The notes beneath the pieces are model-generated. The model ran no database searches, was not told where the DNA came from, and saw only the letters and a program-made list of their open reading frames with translations. Shown in pieces: positions 55,801 to 64,000 of a stretch of 64,000 nucleotides of DNA; positions within the stretch are counted from its first letter, which is position 1, and the number at the start of each line of letters is the position of its first letter. Position numbers and translations under genes: made by a program. The DNA comes from Undaria pinnatifida (lineage: Eukaryota; Sar; Phaeophyceae; Laminariales; Alariaceae): the NCBI GenBank assembly GCA_012845835.1, contig JABAKD010000023.1, positions 16,884,753-16,948,752 of the forward strand. Reading direction: 5' to 3'.

Positions 55801-57777
55801 GTAGCGAATACTTTTGTACGCCTCTATCTCATCTCCGTCGTACATAATCCGTGCTTTGGCCAAGTCCGGTCCTTTATAGCAGTATTTGTATATATAGGCA
55901 ACTACTGCCATGGCCGTGACCAAATCAACGCAAATGTGACAATCGTATTTCATGAGAAGGTATGGATTGTAAGGCACAATGTAGCGGTTATCAATTTCGG
56001 TCTCACCGTACTGGTTGGCCCCATTTTTTTGCTTTATTGTAGCGGTATCTCGGTTGTCTAGACGTCGGTACTCGGCCCTTCCTGTCTTGGGGTCTGTTGC
56101 AAAATTGTCCCTGAATGGTTGAGGGTAGTGCTTTGAGCAGTGCTTTCTGTTCGTCTTGTGGTCTGTAGTCATGCATGGCGCGTTGGGGTTGAACTCCCCG
56201 CACTTTTGGTGTACCATGTACTTAATGACTTTTTCTCTCAGTTTTCCGCCGGCAATTCTTTCGTCCGGCAAGTTCGTCCACACCCACTTGCCCACCTCCT
56301 GACGAGCTTCAGGGCTCAGGCCGTCAAACCTTATTACAATATGACTGTGGGGCATGCCCCTTTTCTGAAATTCAATGACGGAGAGGTGATAAATCGCCTT
56401 CCCGTAGAGGTTGTTCTTCAGGTCGTTCATGATAGCTTTAAGCTTTATTTTGAAAACGCGGTTGCACAGATCCGGTCGGTCCATCGCGCATTGTCCTGGC
56501 AGCAAATTAGCTTGAATTTCAGGCCAGAACCCGTTGCACGTAACAGTAACCATTAACGACGGTCTCCTTTTGCGTGTGACGACGGCCATGCCGTCAAGCT
56601 GTCTCTTTTTACGGTTTGCTGGTGACGCGTGAAATGCTGTCGGCAATTTTTTGCCCGTCGGAGTTGTGCCGACTGCACTTCGTAGAGCTTTGTATTGTGT
56701 GATTCTTTTCTGGCATTTGTTGGAACCGATGTAGTCTAGGGTGCTGTCCTCCTGTCTAGAATAAGCATCACATGCATATTCTTGAGCAAGGACGGAGAGT
56801 ATGTGGAATACTTTTTCGCACAAAATTCGCTGGCGAACAAACGTCCAGATCTTGATTGGTTTGTCGCAAGTAGTTGAGAGGGTCCGAGAATCGTAGGGCG
56901 GGTCTTCCTTGTAGTAGCCTGGACTCCATCCTGGCTCGCCGTGAAAGAGCAGAAGTGGGTATTGTAGTGAGGAATACGTTGGAGACCAAATTGGCACAAA
57001 GCGAGGTCGATCGCAGATTTCACCCGGTCCAGTTCTAGGAAAGGTGTACACAAATCTTTTCGAGCGAGATTGCGCGTCGTCTTTGAAAATCAAAGCAGCG
57101 ATTTCTTTTCCTGAGGGAGGAGGAGCGTCGCCGACAACGGGCCCGTGTGTTTGTCGTGTGACTTGAGCGAATTCAATGCCGACATTGTCGCTAGGATCTG
57201 ATTGATTGACCTCTAGGAGAATGGACTTGTACGTTTTTATCCAAGAGTTGTTCGCGTGCAGAGCTGCGGACAGGTTGGCGACGACTGTCTGGTCTAATTT
57301 TTTCTGTTTGGCAGCATGCTGAAGCATGTTCGAGTCGTACATGTATAGTCGCGCTTTGTTTACGAGTGGGACACGCTCAGAGTAAGTTTGGAAGGCGTCC
57401 ATGATGCGGTGGTAGGATCGACCGTGCAACTGAAGCATTGAAGGATAAGAGGGTTGTGTCCAAGTGGGTGTCGGAGCAGCGCCCATGGCGGTGAAACTAA
57501 ACAACCCGTTATACCGGCGCTGGTTCTGTAAGAAGTGTTTTGTCTTGTACAACTCCTCAACGTCACTCGACAGCGGAATCAATGGCTCCACGACATACTT
57601 GCCGCTGGAGCAACAGTTAATAGTCTCCTCACGCAAAGTGCGAGCATTGCAGTGTTTGCAAATATCGTTGGACGGATCGTTCAGGGATGGAGCACGCAGA
57701 ACGTACTCACTCGGCAAGGACACTGTGAGATCGCCAAATGTCAACACTCCCAACCTCGGAGTTGGTTGAGAGGACAT
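52867..57777 (-). CDS. Helitron-superfamily Rep-helicase-OTU protein
   Basis: Uninterrupted 1,636-residue frame, ATG at 57777, no intron. It is a rolling-circle transposition protein. The N-terminus has Cys pairs (C40-x2-C43, C55-C56). The Rep nuclease has the R-G-M-P-H-S-H-I metal motif (H477, H479) and the tyrosine motif Y-I-Y-K-Y-C-Y-K-G (Y628, Y632). The SF1 PIF1-like helicase has Walker A A-P-A-G-S-G-K-T (994-1001), Walker B I-I-W-D-E (1073-1077) and motif VI Y-V-A-L-S-R-T (1409-1415). An OTU cysteine-protease-like domain follows, with G-D-G-A-C-L-L-R (D1495, C1498) and His in L-H-Y-C-T-L (H1619). All key residues are present, so it could be active. An OTU domain is known in Helentron-like and some algal Helitrons; its target is unknown. 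A zinc-module gene lies ~700 bp upstream on the same strand. Confidence 0.93.
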   Translation of the reverse strand: MSSQPTPRLGVLTFGDLTVSLPSEYVLRAPSLNDPSNDICKHCNARTLREETINCCSSGKYVVEPLIPLSSDVEELYKTKHFLQNQRRYNGLFSFTAMGAAPTPTWTQPSYPSMLQLHGRSYHRIMDAFQTYSERVPLVNKARLYMYDSNMLQHAAKQKKLDQTVVANLSAALHANNSWIKTYKSILLEVNQSDPSDNVGIEFAQVTRQTHGPVVGDAPPPSGKEIAALIFKDDAQSRSKRFVYTFPRTGPGEICDRPRFVPIWSPTYSSLQYPLLLFHGEPGWSPGYYKEDPPYDSRTLSTTCDKPIKIWTFVRQRILCEKVFHILSVLAQEYACDAYSRQEDSTLDYIGSNKCQKRITQYKALRSAVGTTPTGKKLPTAFHASPANRKKRQLDGMAVVTRKRRPSLMVTVTCNGFWPEIQANLLPGQCAMDRPDLCNRVFKIKLKAIMNDLKNNLYGKAIYHLSVIEFQKRGMPHSHIVIRFDGLSPEARQEVGKWVWTNLPDERIAGGKLREKVIKYMVHQKCGEFNPNAPCMTTDHKTNRKHCSKHYPQPFRDNFATDPKTGRAEYRRLDNRDTATIKQKNGANQYGETEIDNRYIVPYNPYLLMKYDCHICVDLVTAMAVVAYIYKYCYKGPDLAKARIMYDGDEIEAYKSIRYISSSEAMWRIFGFDMQSRSPGVILLYVHLEGEQVVIHDEDDTAEQRRELAKNSQTDLMRYFRRPTGEPFDELTFLDYFEQFTVEPKQRRRKRGRRNQQRNESEDDNSDGYDSDDADPTATPNRIDGYGNYVYRRRSQCVCRVNFLKPDSGDVWYLRLLLHHIASQSWEQIRTVDAVLHESHQSAAHALGLVADAQEYDLTLRESLNFSTPRELRSLLVTLIIAGAPARDLWDTHKQHFMTDYMCRMSESSATDSALRQLDVMLAKHGKTTASVGLPHVSHPDTEYHRLLAAFNREDMRQEADGIIPKLNSEQRTVFDAVVNSVRNKAGGIFMIDAPAGSGKTFTMTAISADLRAKGNLVLCSASTGIAALLLPGGLTAHSTFKIPFGDNLVQGSVCNVKAETERAEVLRRADLIIWDEIPMSDKLAPEALDLTLRDLRRCDKPFGGATVLFGGDWRQVGPVVVFGTPADVVEASLISSYLWGKVQRFRLVQSMRDRLDKPYSRTVRAVGEGLIPPVTLPDESVIIPLEYTLPEEHDTESHPTASLPSTCSLSCTTEFQTLIDFVYPDILTAQPAEFADRGILSPTNASTDEINDHILNLLPNQLHSLKSSNTIIKSNPKDIEEVTSVEFLEKIDVPGVPPHQLDLKVGCIVMFIRNVNFDSGIVNGRKGIVRAISPRIVDVEIIAPGSPLVKVPRILFEVKVGRQGMCFHRRQFPLRVCYAMTINKSQGQTLARVGLDLRSDVFCHGQLYVALSRTTSSNSVLLLVQPERLINGVPHVANCVYAPFIEAATGNKLPEFNPIFYQPPNSNPPSRPSLPAPDQPQPPSSWNIVDEVGDGACLLRTIARKVFGDPEYHHQVRQQIVSHIHANQDYFFLHIQNGFGNEPIHVQGSSPQIYHSVQQYLQIMALPTAYAGYIEIAAAEILYGVTIEVRVAGTNYPPPADPHQPNILTVLFHANSLHYCTLSPSNAHNNNDSDP

Positions 57778-58477
57778 GTTTAAAAGATGAAAGTGTTTTA
57801 TTTATTATTCAGAATCCAGAAGTCTTTTAAGACCAAAACACGCAAGCCTTGACACGAGTCAAGATCAGACGAAACGAAACCGGTGTTGCCTCTACTCCAA
57901 ACGATGAGGAGCAGAAAAAACGGTCACAGAAAAAACGAACGCCTGAGCTCAAACGCAGGCACACGCACAAAAATGCTGGTAACTTACCCGGCTGAAGCCA
58001 AGATGCAAACCAACAAAAGGCAGTAGTAAAGCTGCGCTCCTTCAAAGGAGCTAGTCGAAGAAAACAACAACCCTGGTCCAAACCAAAGTCAATACGGATG
58101 ACGTCAACCCGAACAGGCAAACGTAGAAAAAAGCTGGTTACAGACCTGGCCGAAGGCAAGGTGTAACCCAGCGATAGGTAGCAGCAGTAAAAGCAGCGCC
58201 CCTTCAAAGGAGCTTACTGAAAGAAAAATTAACCTAGGTCCAAACCAAAGTCAACACCGAACACGTGTAGCTCAAGCTCACGAACGAACGAAACCCCAAC
58301 TTCTCAAGAAGAAAAGGGCAAGGTAGTAGTAAAAGCAGCGCCCCTTCCAAGGAGCTTACTGAAAGAAAAATTAACCTTGATCCAAACCAAAGTCAACACC
58401 GAACGTGTGGAGCTCAAGCTCACGAACGAACGAAACCCCAACTTTTGAAAAGAAAGGGCAAGGCGATAACGAACGCC
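57778..58477 (-). repeat. Intergenic ~142-162-bp tandem units
   Basis: Between the zinc-gene stop and the Helitron start. AAAGCAGCGCCCCTTCNAAGGAGCTTACTGAAAGAAAA-type units begin near 58024 (diverged), 58186 and 58328. Each includes GGTCCAAACCAAAGTCAA and CTCAAGCTCACGAACGAACG. The array probably contains the 3' end of the zinc-gene transcript and the Helitron promoter, but no specific signals can be assigned. Confidence 0.65.
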
Positions 58478-61068
58478 TCAAAGGTCGTCGTCAGAGTCAG
58501 GCGCGAGGGCAGCGAAGCCGACTGCGCTCTCGACCTTGAGCTTCTTTTCCGCCGACTCCTGCTCCTTCTTGAGGTAGTTCTTGTGGAGCTTGTCCTGGGA
58601 GCCGAAGACCAGGCGAAGGAAGTCCTTGCGCTTCTTGCGGGCGCACGTGTAGTGCAGGCGAGTCCCCAGGGGAGCGCTGGAGAGCAGGACGTCGCCCTCC
58701 TTGATGACAGGGTCGGCCTGCACGCACGTGGTGCACTCTTTTCCGATCTGCGCGGAAGAGAACAAAAAACAGGAACGGAGGAGGAAACAAATTTTGAAAC
58801 AAAATTAGACTTGTTGCGCGGAGCAAAACACTCACTCGAAAATATAGTAGCTGCAACACAAACGGGAAACAATACATGCACGTTTTTTGCAAGCATTCTG
58901 CTCTACCGTGCGGCTGTCTAGTTCTTGCACAACCACTCACACAGAAAATAAAAAGAGGGAAAACACCTTCTGTTCTGTATAATACTGGGAGGGAAAAAAA
59001 AATAAACGACTTCTGCATGCTGCACACATGTTGTATGAACACATACATAGCAGCGTTGTTGTTGCGAACGTAGAACACGGTCGTACGGAGACAGCATGCA
59101 GAACTTGAAAAAAAAAAAAAGTGGGAGGATCGAACCTGACGCTAATCACACGGCATCATGCAGGCACGCCGAAATGCAGTAATTTATAGGATCACTTGGA
59201 TCACGCCAGAAAAAAACGGTGTGAGGAGGATAGAACCGGGGTCGGGGTGCGCACCACGATTCGTCGTATTCTATGAACACATTGCTTGTTGTGTTGCTCA
59301 TTTCAACGCCAAACACGGGGCTGGAGGAAAACGCAGGAGAAAAAGAAACAACGACGGTGTAAAGATCGAATCGGGGTGACACCGCGAGCATACAGAAACT
59401 GAGACACGAGGAAAAAGCAGGTGAATACTGATGCTTAGTACTTGCATAGAGAAAAACACTCACACAAAAAATAAAACAGGGACAACACACACTCTCTGTT
59501 CCGTGAACGCTCATTACGCATAATACTTTGAGGTGACAAAAATAAAAACAAAATTACTCCATGCATGCTGCACACATGTTGCGAACGTACAACACAGTTA
59601 GGTCTGGGACTGGACGTCGATTTGACCCAAAAAAATGGCAGGTCTATTCGGCGAAAACCACAAAAAAATCCGAAAAAATGTCTCGAAGAAAAAAATTGCA
59701 AACACTGTTTTTACTTGGTTTTAGACTAAAATAATGTTTGACAGGGTATCACAAAATACGCAACACAGGAGGCGAGTTGGATCCTGAAATTCAACAGACA
59801 CGTGTAATGAGTGTAAACGGAGGGAAATACGGATTATTCTGAATTTTCCGTTGTATTTTGAAGTCTAATCGGACGGAAATGTGCGGGAAAACTCGTGTTT
59901 TCTGCTTGTATTCGTCTCTTGCTCAATGGGGTCGAACTAATGCAACTGGGTATTGGTAAAATACCCGTATTTCCCTCCGCCGGGACTTGGAGGAGACAGC
60001 AAAGCAATCCGCTCTTAAATCGAGTAAATAGCCGGCGAGAAATTCGCAAACAAAGTTGGCCCCATTGGGTCATATTCTGGCAGAGTGATCGTGCAAAATT
60101 AGCCATGGGCAACTCGAAAAAACCTGAAGGCACGGGACCGAAAGGAGATTTTTTTTTTTGCAAAGGTCAAGGAGGCTTATCGGGCGCGTACCGGGACCAC
60201 GACGGCAGACGCGGGCGTGGCTGCACGCCGGGCGCTTGCCATCCAGCGCGGCGGTGTTGAGGCGGCCGAGGGCATCCGTGACCGGGTCGTGAAGCAGCGC
60301 GACGAGAGCCGGGTCGAGGCCGCTGAGGCAAAGTCTTTGCTGCAAGATGTCTCTCAACAGTTGTCCGAGGAGAAAGGCAAACTCAACCTGGAGCAGGACC
60401 TCCGACACGAGTCAGATGCAGCCTTGGCCCAAACCCGAGTCGAGCTACACGCACAGCAGCAACTTTCCCACGAGCTAGAGGTGAAGCGTGCTGCATCGGA
60501 GGCACGCGAGATAGAGTTGGGAAAGACGCTGGAGGTTCGCAAAAAAGGAAAAATTACGGCACTGCTGCTGCATAATATCACCATCTTGCCGGAGGGTCCC
60601 CCAGAAGATGTGTTCCGCCTACGCTAGCTGTCCCTTGAGTACGCTGCTACACGCGGGGGGTAGAGCAGCACCTCGGGCAGCAGCAGCAGCAGCAGCAGCA
60701 GCAAGCAGCAGCAGCAGAAGCAGCAGCAGAAGCAGCAGCTATTTTTTTCTATACACGCTCCAACTTTTTTTGCCGCAGAACAGCAGCAAGCGGCACAGGC
60801 TTTGTTTTCACGAATAATTTTTTGCAGGTGATGTGGGGCCTTTCCCCCCATCGCTGATTGGTTGATTTCCTAAAGAGTTTTTTTCCCAGAGAACGACCAT
60901 GGGACATTTTTTTTCCAAATTCTACGTCTAAAATTTTGCCAGTCCCAGGCCTAACTGCTGCTGCATAATATCACCATCTTGCCGGAGGGTCCCCCAGAAG
61001 ATGTGTTCCGCCTACGCTAGCTGTCCCTTGAGTACGCTGCTACACGCGGGGGGTAGAGCAGCACCTCG

Positions 61069-61100
<32 letters not shown>

Positions 61101-62855
61101 GCAGCAGCAGCAGCAGCAGCAGAAGCAGCAGCTATTTTTTTCTATACACGCTCCAACTTTTTTTGCCGCAGAACAGCAGCAAGCGGCACAGGCTTTGTTT
61201 TCACGAATAATTTTTCGCAGGTGATGTGGGGCCTTTCCCCCCATCGCTGATTGGTTGATTTCCTAAAAAGTTTTTTTCCCAGAGAACGACCATGGGACAT
61301 TTTTTTTCCAAATTCTACGTCTAAAATTTTGCCAGTCCCAGGCTTTTTTTTGCCAGTCCCAGGCCTAACAGTGCGCAGACAGCATGCAGAAAATGAGACA
61401 ACAAAAAACTTGAGGATCGAACCTGGGATATAACCACAGGAGTAAAAAACCAGGAGTAAAAATGTTGGAGTATGTTGTATTTTATACGGTACAGAGTAAA
61501 AGAAAGAAAAAACGCGTGATGAGGATAGAACCGGGGTGCGCAGCAAGATTCATCTAACCCTACCAATACAGGACTGCTGTTGTTGCTAAATTTAACGCTT
61601 AACACGGGGCTGGAGGAAAACACGGGGAAAAAAAACGTTGGTGACACCATCAATCAGCAGGAAAATCCAGTGGGGTGCGTTACACTCCTCGTTCTTCTCT
61701 GTCAGACGTCAGGTTTGTAAATGCACCTTCCAACACACACACATATATTTGAAACAGCACTGGAAACACTTCATCATGCCACGTCACACAAAAACAAAAA
61801 CAACGGCGGGATACACGTGACGCGATGAAGCCAGACGCCTGTTCCCAATAGAAGGGAAAACATACAATAGATAGTGTACTCACGTCCTTGACAACAGCGT
61901 TGCAGGCGAAGGCCGCGTTGTCCGTGCCTTTGGCCTTGTCCAGCAGGCAGTTCCTGAGGTGCTGGTTCGTGAACTCTGTGCAGCAGGGGAATGGGACGAC
62001 AAAACAGAAAGGGCGTTGGTTGGTTGCAGCGGGATCTTTTGATAAAGATTTGTATGAGCGTCATGCATCTGAGTGTGCTGACGCGCACAGAAATGAGAGA
62101 GAGCAGCGAAAATTAAACAGGTGACGAATACATGAACACAGCATGTTCCTGCAGTGTGCGGACAACAGATCGACACATACATCAGCCGAAAACCATAGGC
62201 CGAGACACGTCACCCTAAATTACCCGTGCATGTACAACCATCGTACTCTGGGTAGCTTGGAAAAAGACTGGTGTGACAACATGTTTGTATGTGCAGTCCG
62301 GTTGAAAATTGCGCGAAGCAGCGAATAAAACAGAAACGAACAGATGCATGAACAAACGCATGAGAATAACACGCAACATTGAACGAACTTAGTCAACTAC
62401 TCACTGTTGTCGTAGTCCGTCTTGACAGACAGGCACACTGTCCCTTCCGGGATGGTACCGTGGCAGGCGCAGCACTTGGCGGAGTACCTCAGGATAGTGC
62501 CGCCTCCAGCGCAGCTCCCAGAGCGGCAGACGGCGAAGGTCACACCGGTCTGCGGGTTGGTTCCGGGGGGAATGAACTGCACGAGGGTGAAGGGGCAGGA
62601 AGGGCGGTTGCAGCGGAGCTCCTCGTCGAACTCGAGCTTGGTCGTCTTCGCAGTCGCAGGCGTGTTCCACTTCTCCTTGTAGTCGGCGAAGGAGGAAATG
62701 GGCTTGTCCTTGACAGGGGCCGAGGGAGGGGATTCTGCCGTAGAACGGGGAGCAGGAGGGGACGAAGGACCCCCACCAGTGGAAGCAGCAGCAGCAGTAG
62801 CTGAAGCGGCCGGGGGAGTTGCGGGGAGTGCAGGGGTGCGGGGCGTGCGGGCCAT
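58478..62855 (-). CDS. Intact zinc-module protein gene upstream of Helitron gene
   Basis: Three exons on the minus strand: 62855-62405 (ATG start), 61975-61884 and 58747-58478 (TGA). Junctions are GTGAGT/CACAG and GTGAGT/GCGCAG, phases 1 and 0, the same as the other family members; the third exon equals exons 3+4 of the paralogs. The product is ~270 residues: a Pro/Ala/Ser-rich N-terminus, C-N-R-P-S-C-P-F, C-R-S-G-S-C, then A-K-C-C-A-C...(x24)...H-L-R-N-C across intron 1, and C-T-T-C...(x23)...L-H-Y-T-C. It has a basic helical stretch and an acidic end D-S-D-D-D-L. The two C-x2-C...H...C modules, with I-P-E-G or I-K-E-G between, look like PARP-type fingers, which in known proteins bind DNA breaks. 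Function here is inferred only. Its position just upstream of the transposase gene suggests one element. Confidence 0.72.
59100..59360 (+). repeat. Intron repeat, partner at 61375-61640
   Basis: Within intron 2 of the zinc-module gene. GAGGATCGAACCTG, GAGGATAGAACCGGGGT and AACACGGGGCTGGAGGAAAA occur in the same order at both places, as does the nearby ACAGCATGCAGAA. Duplication inside the 3.1-kb intron explains part of its length. Confidence 0.6.
60105..60627 (+). CDS. Antisense coiled-coil ORF nested in intron 2
   Basis: An ATG at 60105 starts M-G-N-S-K-K-P-E-G-T-G-P-K-G-D. After a T-run (about 60150-60161) the coding-like frame continues one base off as K-V-K-E-A-Y-R-A-R-T and a long heptad-rich, charged region with repeated A-E-A, Q-Q-L-S-E-E-K and L-E-Q-D-L-R patterns to about residue 140, a probable coiled coil. 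Stop near 60627. A T-run frameshift or an AG acceptor at GCAAAG would both reconcile the frames. Codon choice is GC-rich like the real exons. It lies opposite to the host gene. Unidentified; could be a captured gene piece. Confidence 0.35.
60558..61345 (+). repeat. 393-bp tandem duplication with CAG repeats
   Basis: Sequence from ACTGCTGCTGCATAATATCACC (60558, key part) is repeated 393 bp later with few changes; each copy contains a CAGCAGCAG run of different length (about 60690-60740 and 61070-61130). It lies within intron 2 of the zinc-module gene. The frames over it are not genes. Confidence 0.85.
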
Positions 62856-62974
62856 GCTCGAAGCTGTTCGGTGTATGGTTTGTCGGTCAGGAACGAGAGC
62901 GTGTGAGGGTTGTGAGAGAGAGGGGCAGCGCGAGGCGCTCTAGGTTTGAACACAGATCTTTGAACCAAAGATCT

Positions 62975-63175
62975 TGACCTCAAACGCCTCTTTTCCCGCA
63001 AAAGTTCCCGTAAAACTCAGCTGGGTTCTGCCGTTCTTAATCGACATCATCAGCTTTCTGTACACGGAAACAGCTCCCCCTGCAAAACACACCACCAACA
63101 GTTCCGGCCCCAGATTTTGCATACAGAACCGGGTGCTCCTGTACGGACGCTCGTGTCAACACAGCTGCGCATAGC
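62975..63175 (+). repeat. Flank repeat R, copy upstream of zinc-module gene
   Basis: Carries AACGCCTCTTTTCCCGCAA, CCTGTACGGACGCTCGTGTC and CAACACAGCTG in the order and orientation seen at 52688-52795. Together they flank the zinc-gene/Helitron pair as direct repeats. It may be the 3' end of a neighbouring element joined head to tail. Confidence 0.55.
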
Positions 63176-64000
63176 TGTGCCTCACAGCTGTGCCTTACAG
63201 CAGTGCTCGTAGCTGGCATATGACGATTTTCTGTTGAACTATGACTTTTTTTTGTTCAACTGCTTCTGTCGTTGTGGCATATGTATGCGATCTGCTGCAA
63301 CTGCCGACAGCTGCTGCTGACGTGTTTTTTTTTGTGCAAAACACAGCAGCACAGCAACAGCAGTGCTGAACTGGTGGCCCTGGCCCTTGTGTCAACATAG
63401 CTGTGCAGGTCTGCTCCTCTCAGCAGTGTGTAGGCCTGTGCCTCTCGGCAGTGTGCTTAGCTCTAGCTAGGGGCATTTTTTGTTCAACTATACCCTGTGC
63501 CTGCTCTCAGTGCAGTGTGCTCAAAACGTGTTATTGTTCTAAATTACTGCTGCTGCAACTGCCGACAGCTGCTGCTGACGTAGCACAGCAACAGCTGTGT
63601 GCTGAACTGGTGGCCCTGTTCTAAATTACTGCTGCTGCAACTGCCGACAGCTGCTGCTGACGTAGCACAGCAACAGCAGTGCTGAACTGGTGGCCCTGTA
63701 CAGACGCCCGTGTCAACATAGCTGTGCAGGTCTGCTCCTCTCAGCAGTGTGTAGGCCTGTGCCTCTCGGCAGTGTGCTTAGCTCTAGCTAGGGGCATTTT
63801 TTGTTCAACTATTCCCTGCTGTAAACGTGTTCAACCAAAAGAGGCGGCAGCTTTTCTGAAGTGTTTTTGGACTGTTGAGCCAACAGCCCGCCAACAGCCC
63901 GCCGACAGCCCACGGAAGCGGAAAAAAAAATGACAGTCCTGCGCCAGATTTTGTATATAGACATATGTGTAGGCCTGTGCCTCTCGGCAGTGTGCTTAGC
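63176..64000 (+). repeat. Tandem ~314-bp units related to flank repeat R
   Basis: GAACTGGTGGCCCTG...CGTGTCAACATAGCTGTGCAGG followed by CCTGTGCCTCTCGGCAGTGTGCTTAGC begins at about 63368 and 63682, and the array continues past the window end. An 83-bp subrepeat (CTAAATTACTGCTGCTGCAACTGCC) is at 63539 and 63622. CTGTACAGACGCCCGTGTCAACA (63696) is the same word as in repeat R. No genes. Confidence 0.7.

Noticed and set aside
60608-61244. Ala/Ser- and Cys/Leu-rich proteins in duplicate
   Set aside because: Translations of CAG runs within a 393-bp intronic duplication.

Overview
This is eukaryotic nuclear DNA that is dense in transposons. The genes I can resolve are split by GT-AG introns, most of the window is dispersed or tandem repeat, and the largest intact gene encodes a Rep-helicase-OTU protein of the Helitron superfamily. 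I cannot name the species. Exon-scale GC-rich coding in a mid-GC, repeat-choked background with frequent microsatellites would suit an alga or another protist, but nothing here fixes the lineage.

Layout. 1-10.8 kb: three head-to-tail copies (A, B, C) of a ~3.3-kb unit carrying a four-exon cysteine/histidine (zinc-module) gene, each ending in a GC-rich hairpin followed by CCCTTG. Copy A is interrupted by a 369-bp TRIM-like mini-LTR element. 11.4-15.5 kb: a diverged, 5'-truncated zinc-module paralog followed on the same strand by an internally deleted Helitron protein that keeps an apparently complete OTU domain. 17.4-25.1 kb: two more zinc-gene units (D, E) in inverted orientation; E is split by a ~3-kb element with 16-bp terminal inverted repeats. 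25-37 kb: mosaic of small DNA elements, a 78-bp-arm fold-back, tRNA-like SINE pieces and one weak candidate gene. 37.1-38.5 kb: a pogo/Tigger-like element with TA duplication. 39.8-41.5 and 48.6-50.2 kb: two hAT-like elements, each with 41-bp minisatellites near both ends. 43.7-45 kb: cluster of poly-C tracts. 46.3-46.9 kb: one unidentified Cys-rich ORF. 52.7-63 kb: intact Helitron-type protein gene (1,636 aa) preceded on the same strand by an intact three-exon zinc-module gene, the pair flanked by direct copies of one sequence. 63-64 kb: further tandem copies of that flanking sequence.

The most interesting point is the repeated pairing: in two separate loci a zinc-module gene lies directly upstream of, and on the same strand as, an OTU-bearing Helitron protein, while units holding only the zinc gene have multiplied as head-to-tail arrays with hairpin ends. 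The zinc genes share intron phases and a CxxC...H...C layout reminiscent of PARP-type fingers. I propose, as inference, that the zinc-module protein is an accessory component of this Helitron-like system and that the 3.3-kb units are derivatives mobilised by it. Secondary points are an intronic array in which the exon 2 splice donor has been multiplied, and an indel that creates an in-phase alternative splice donor.
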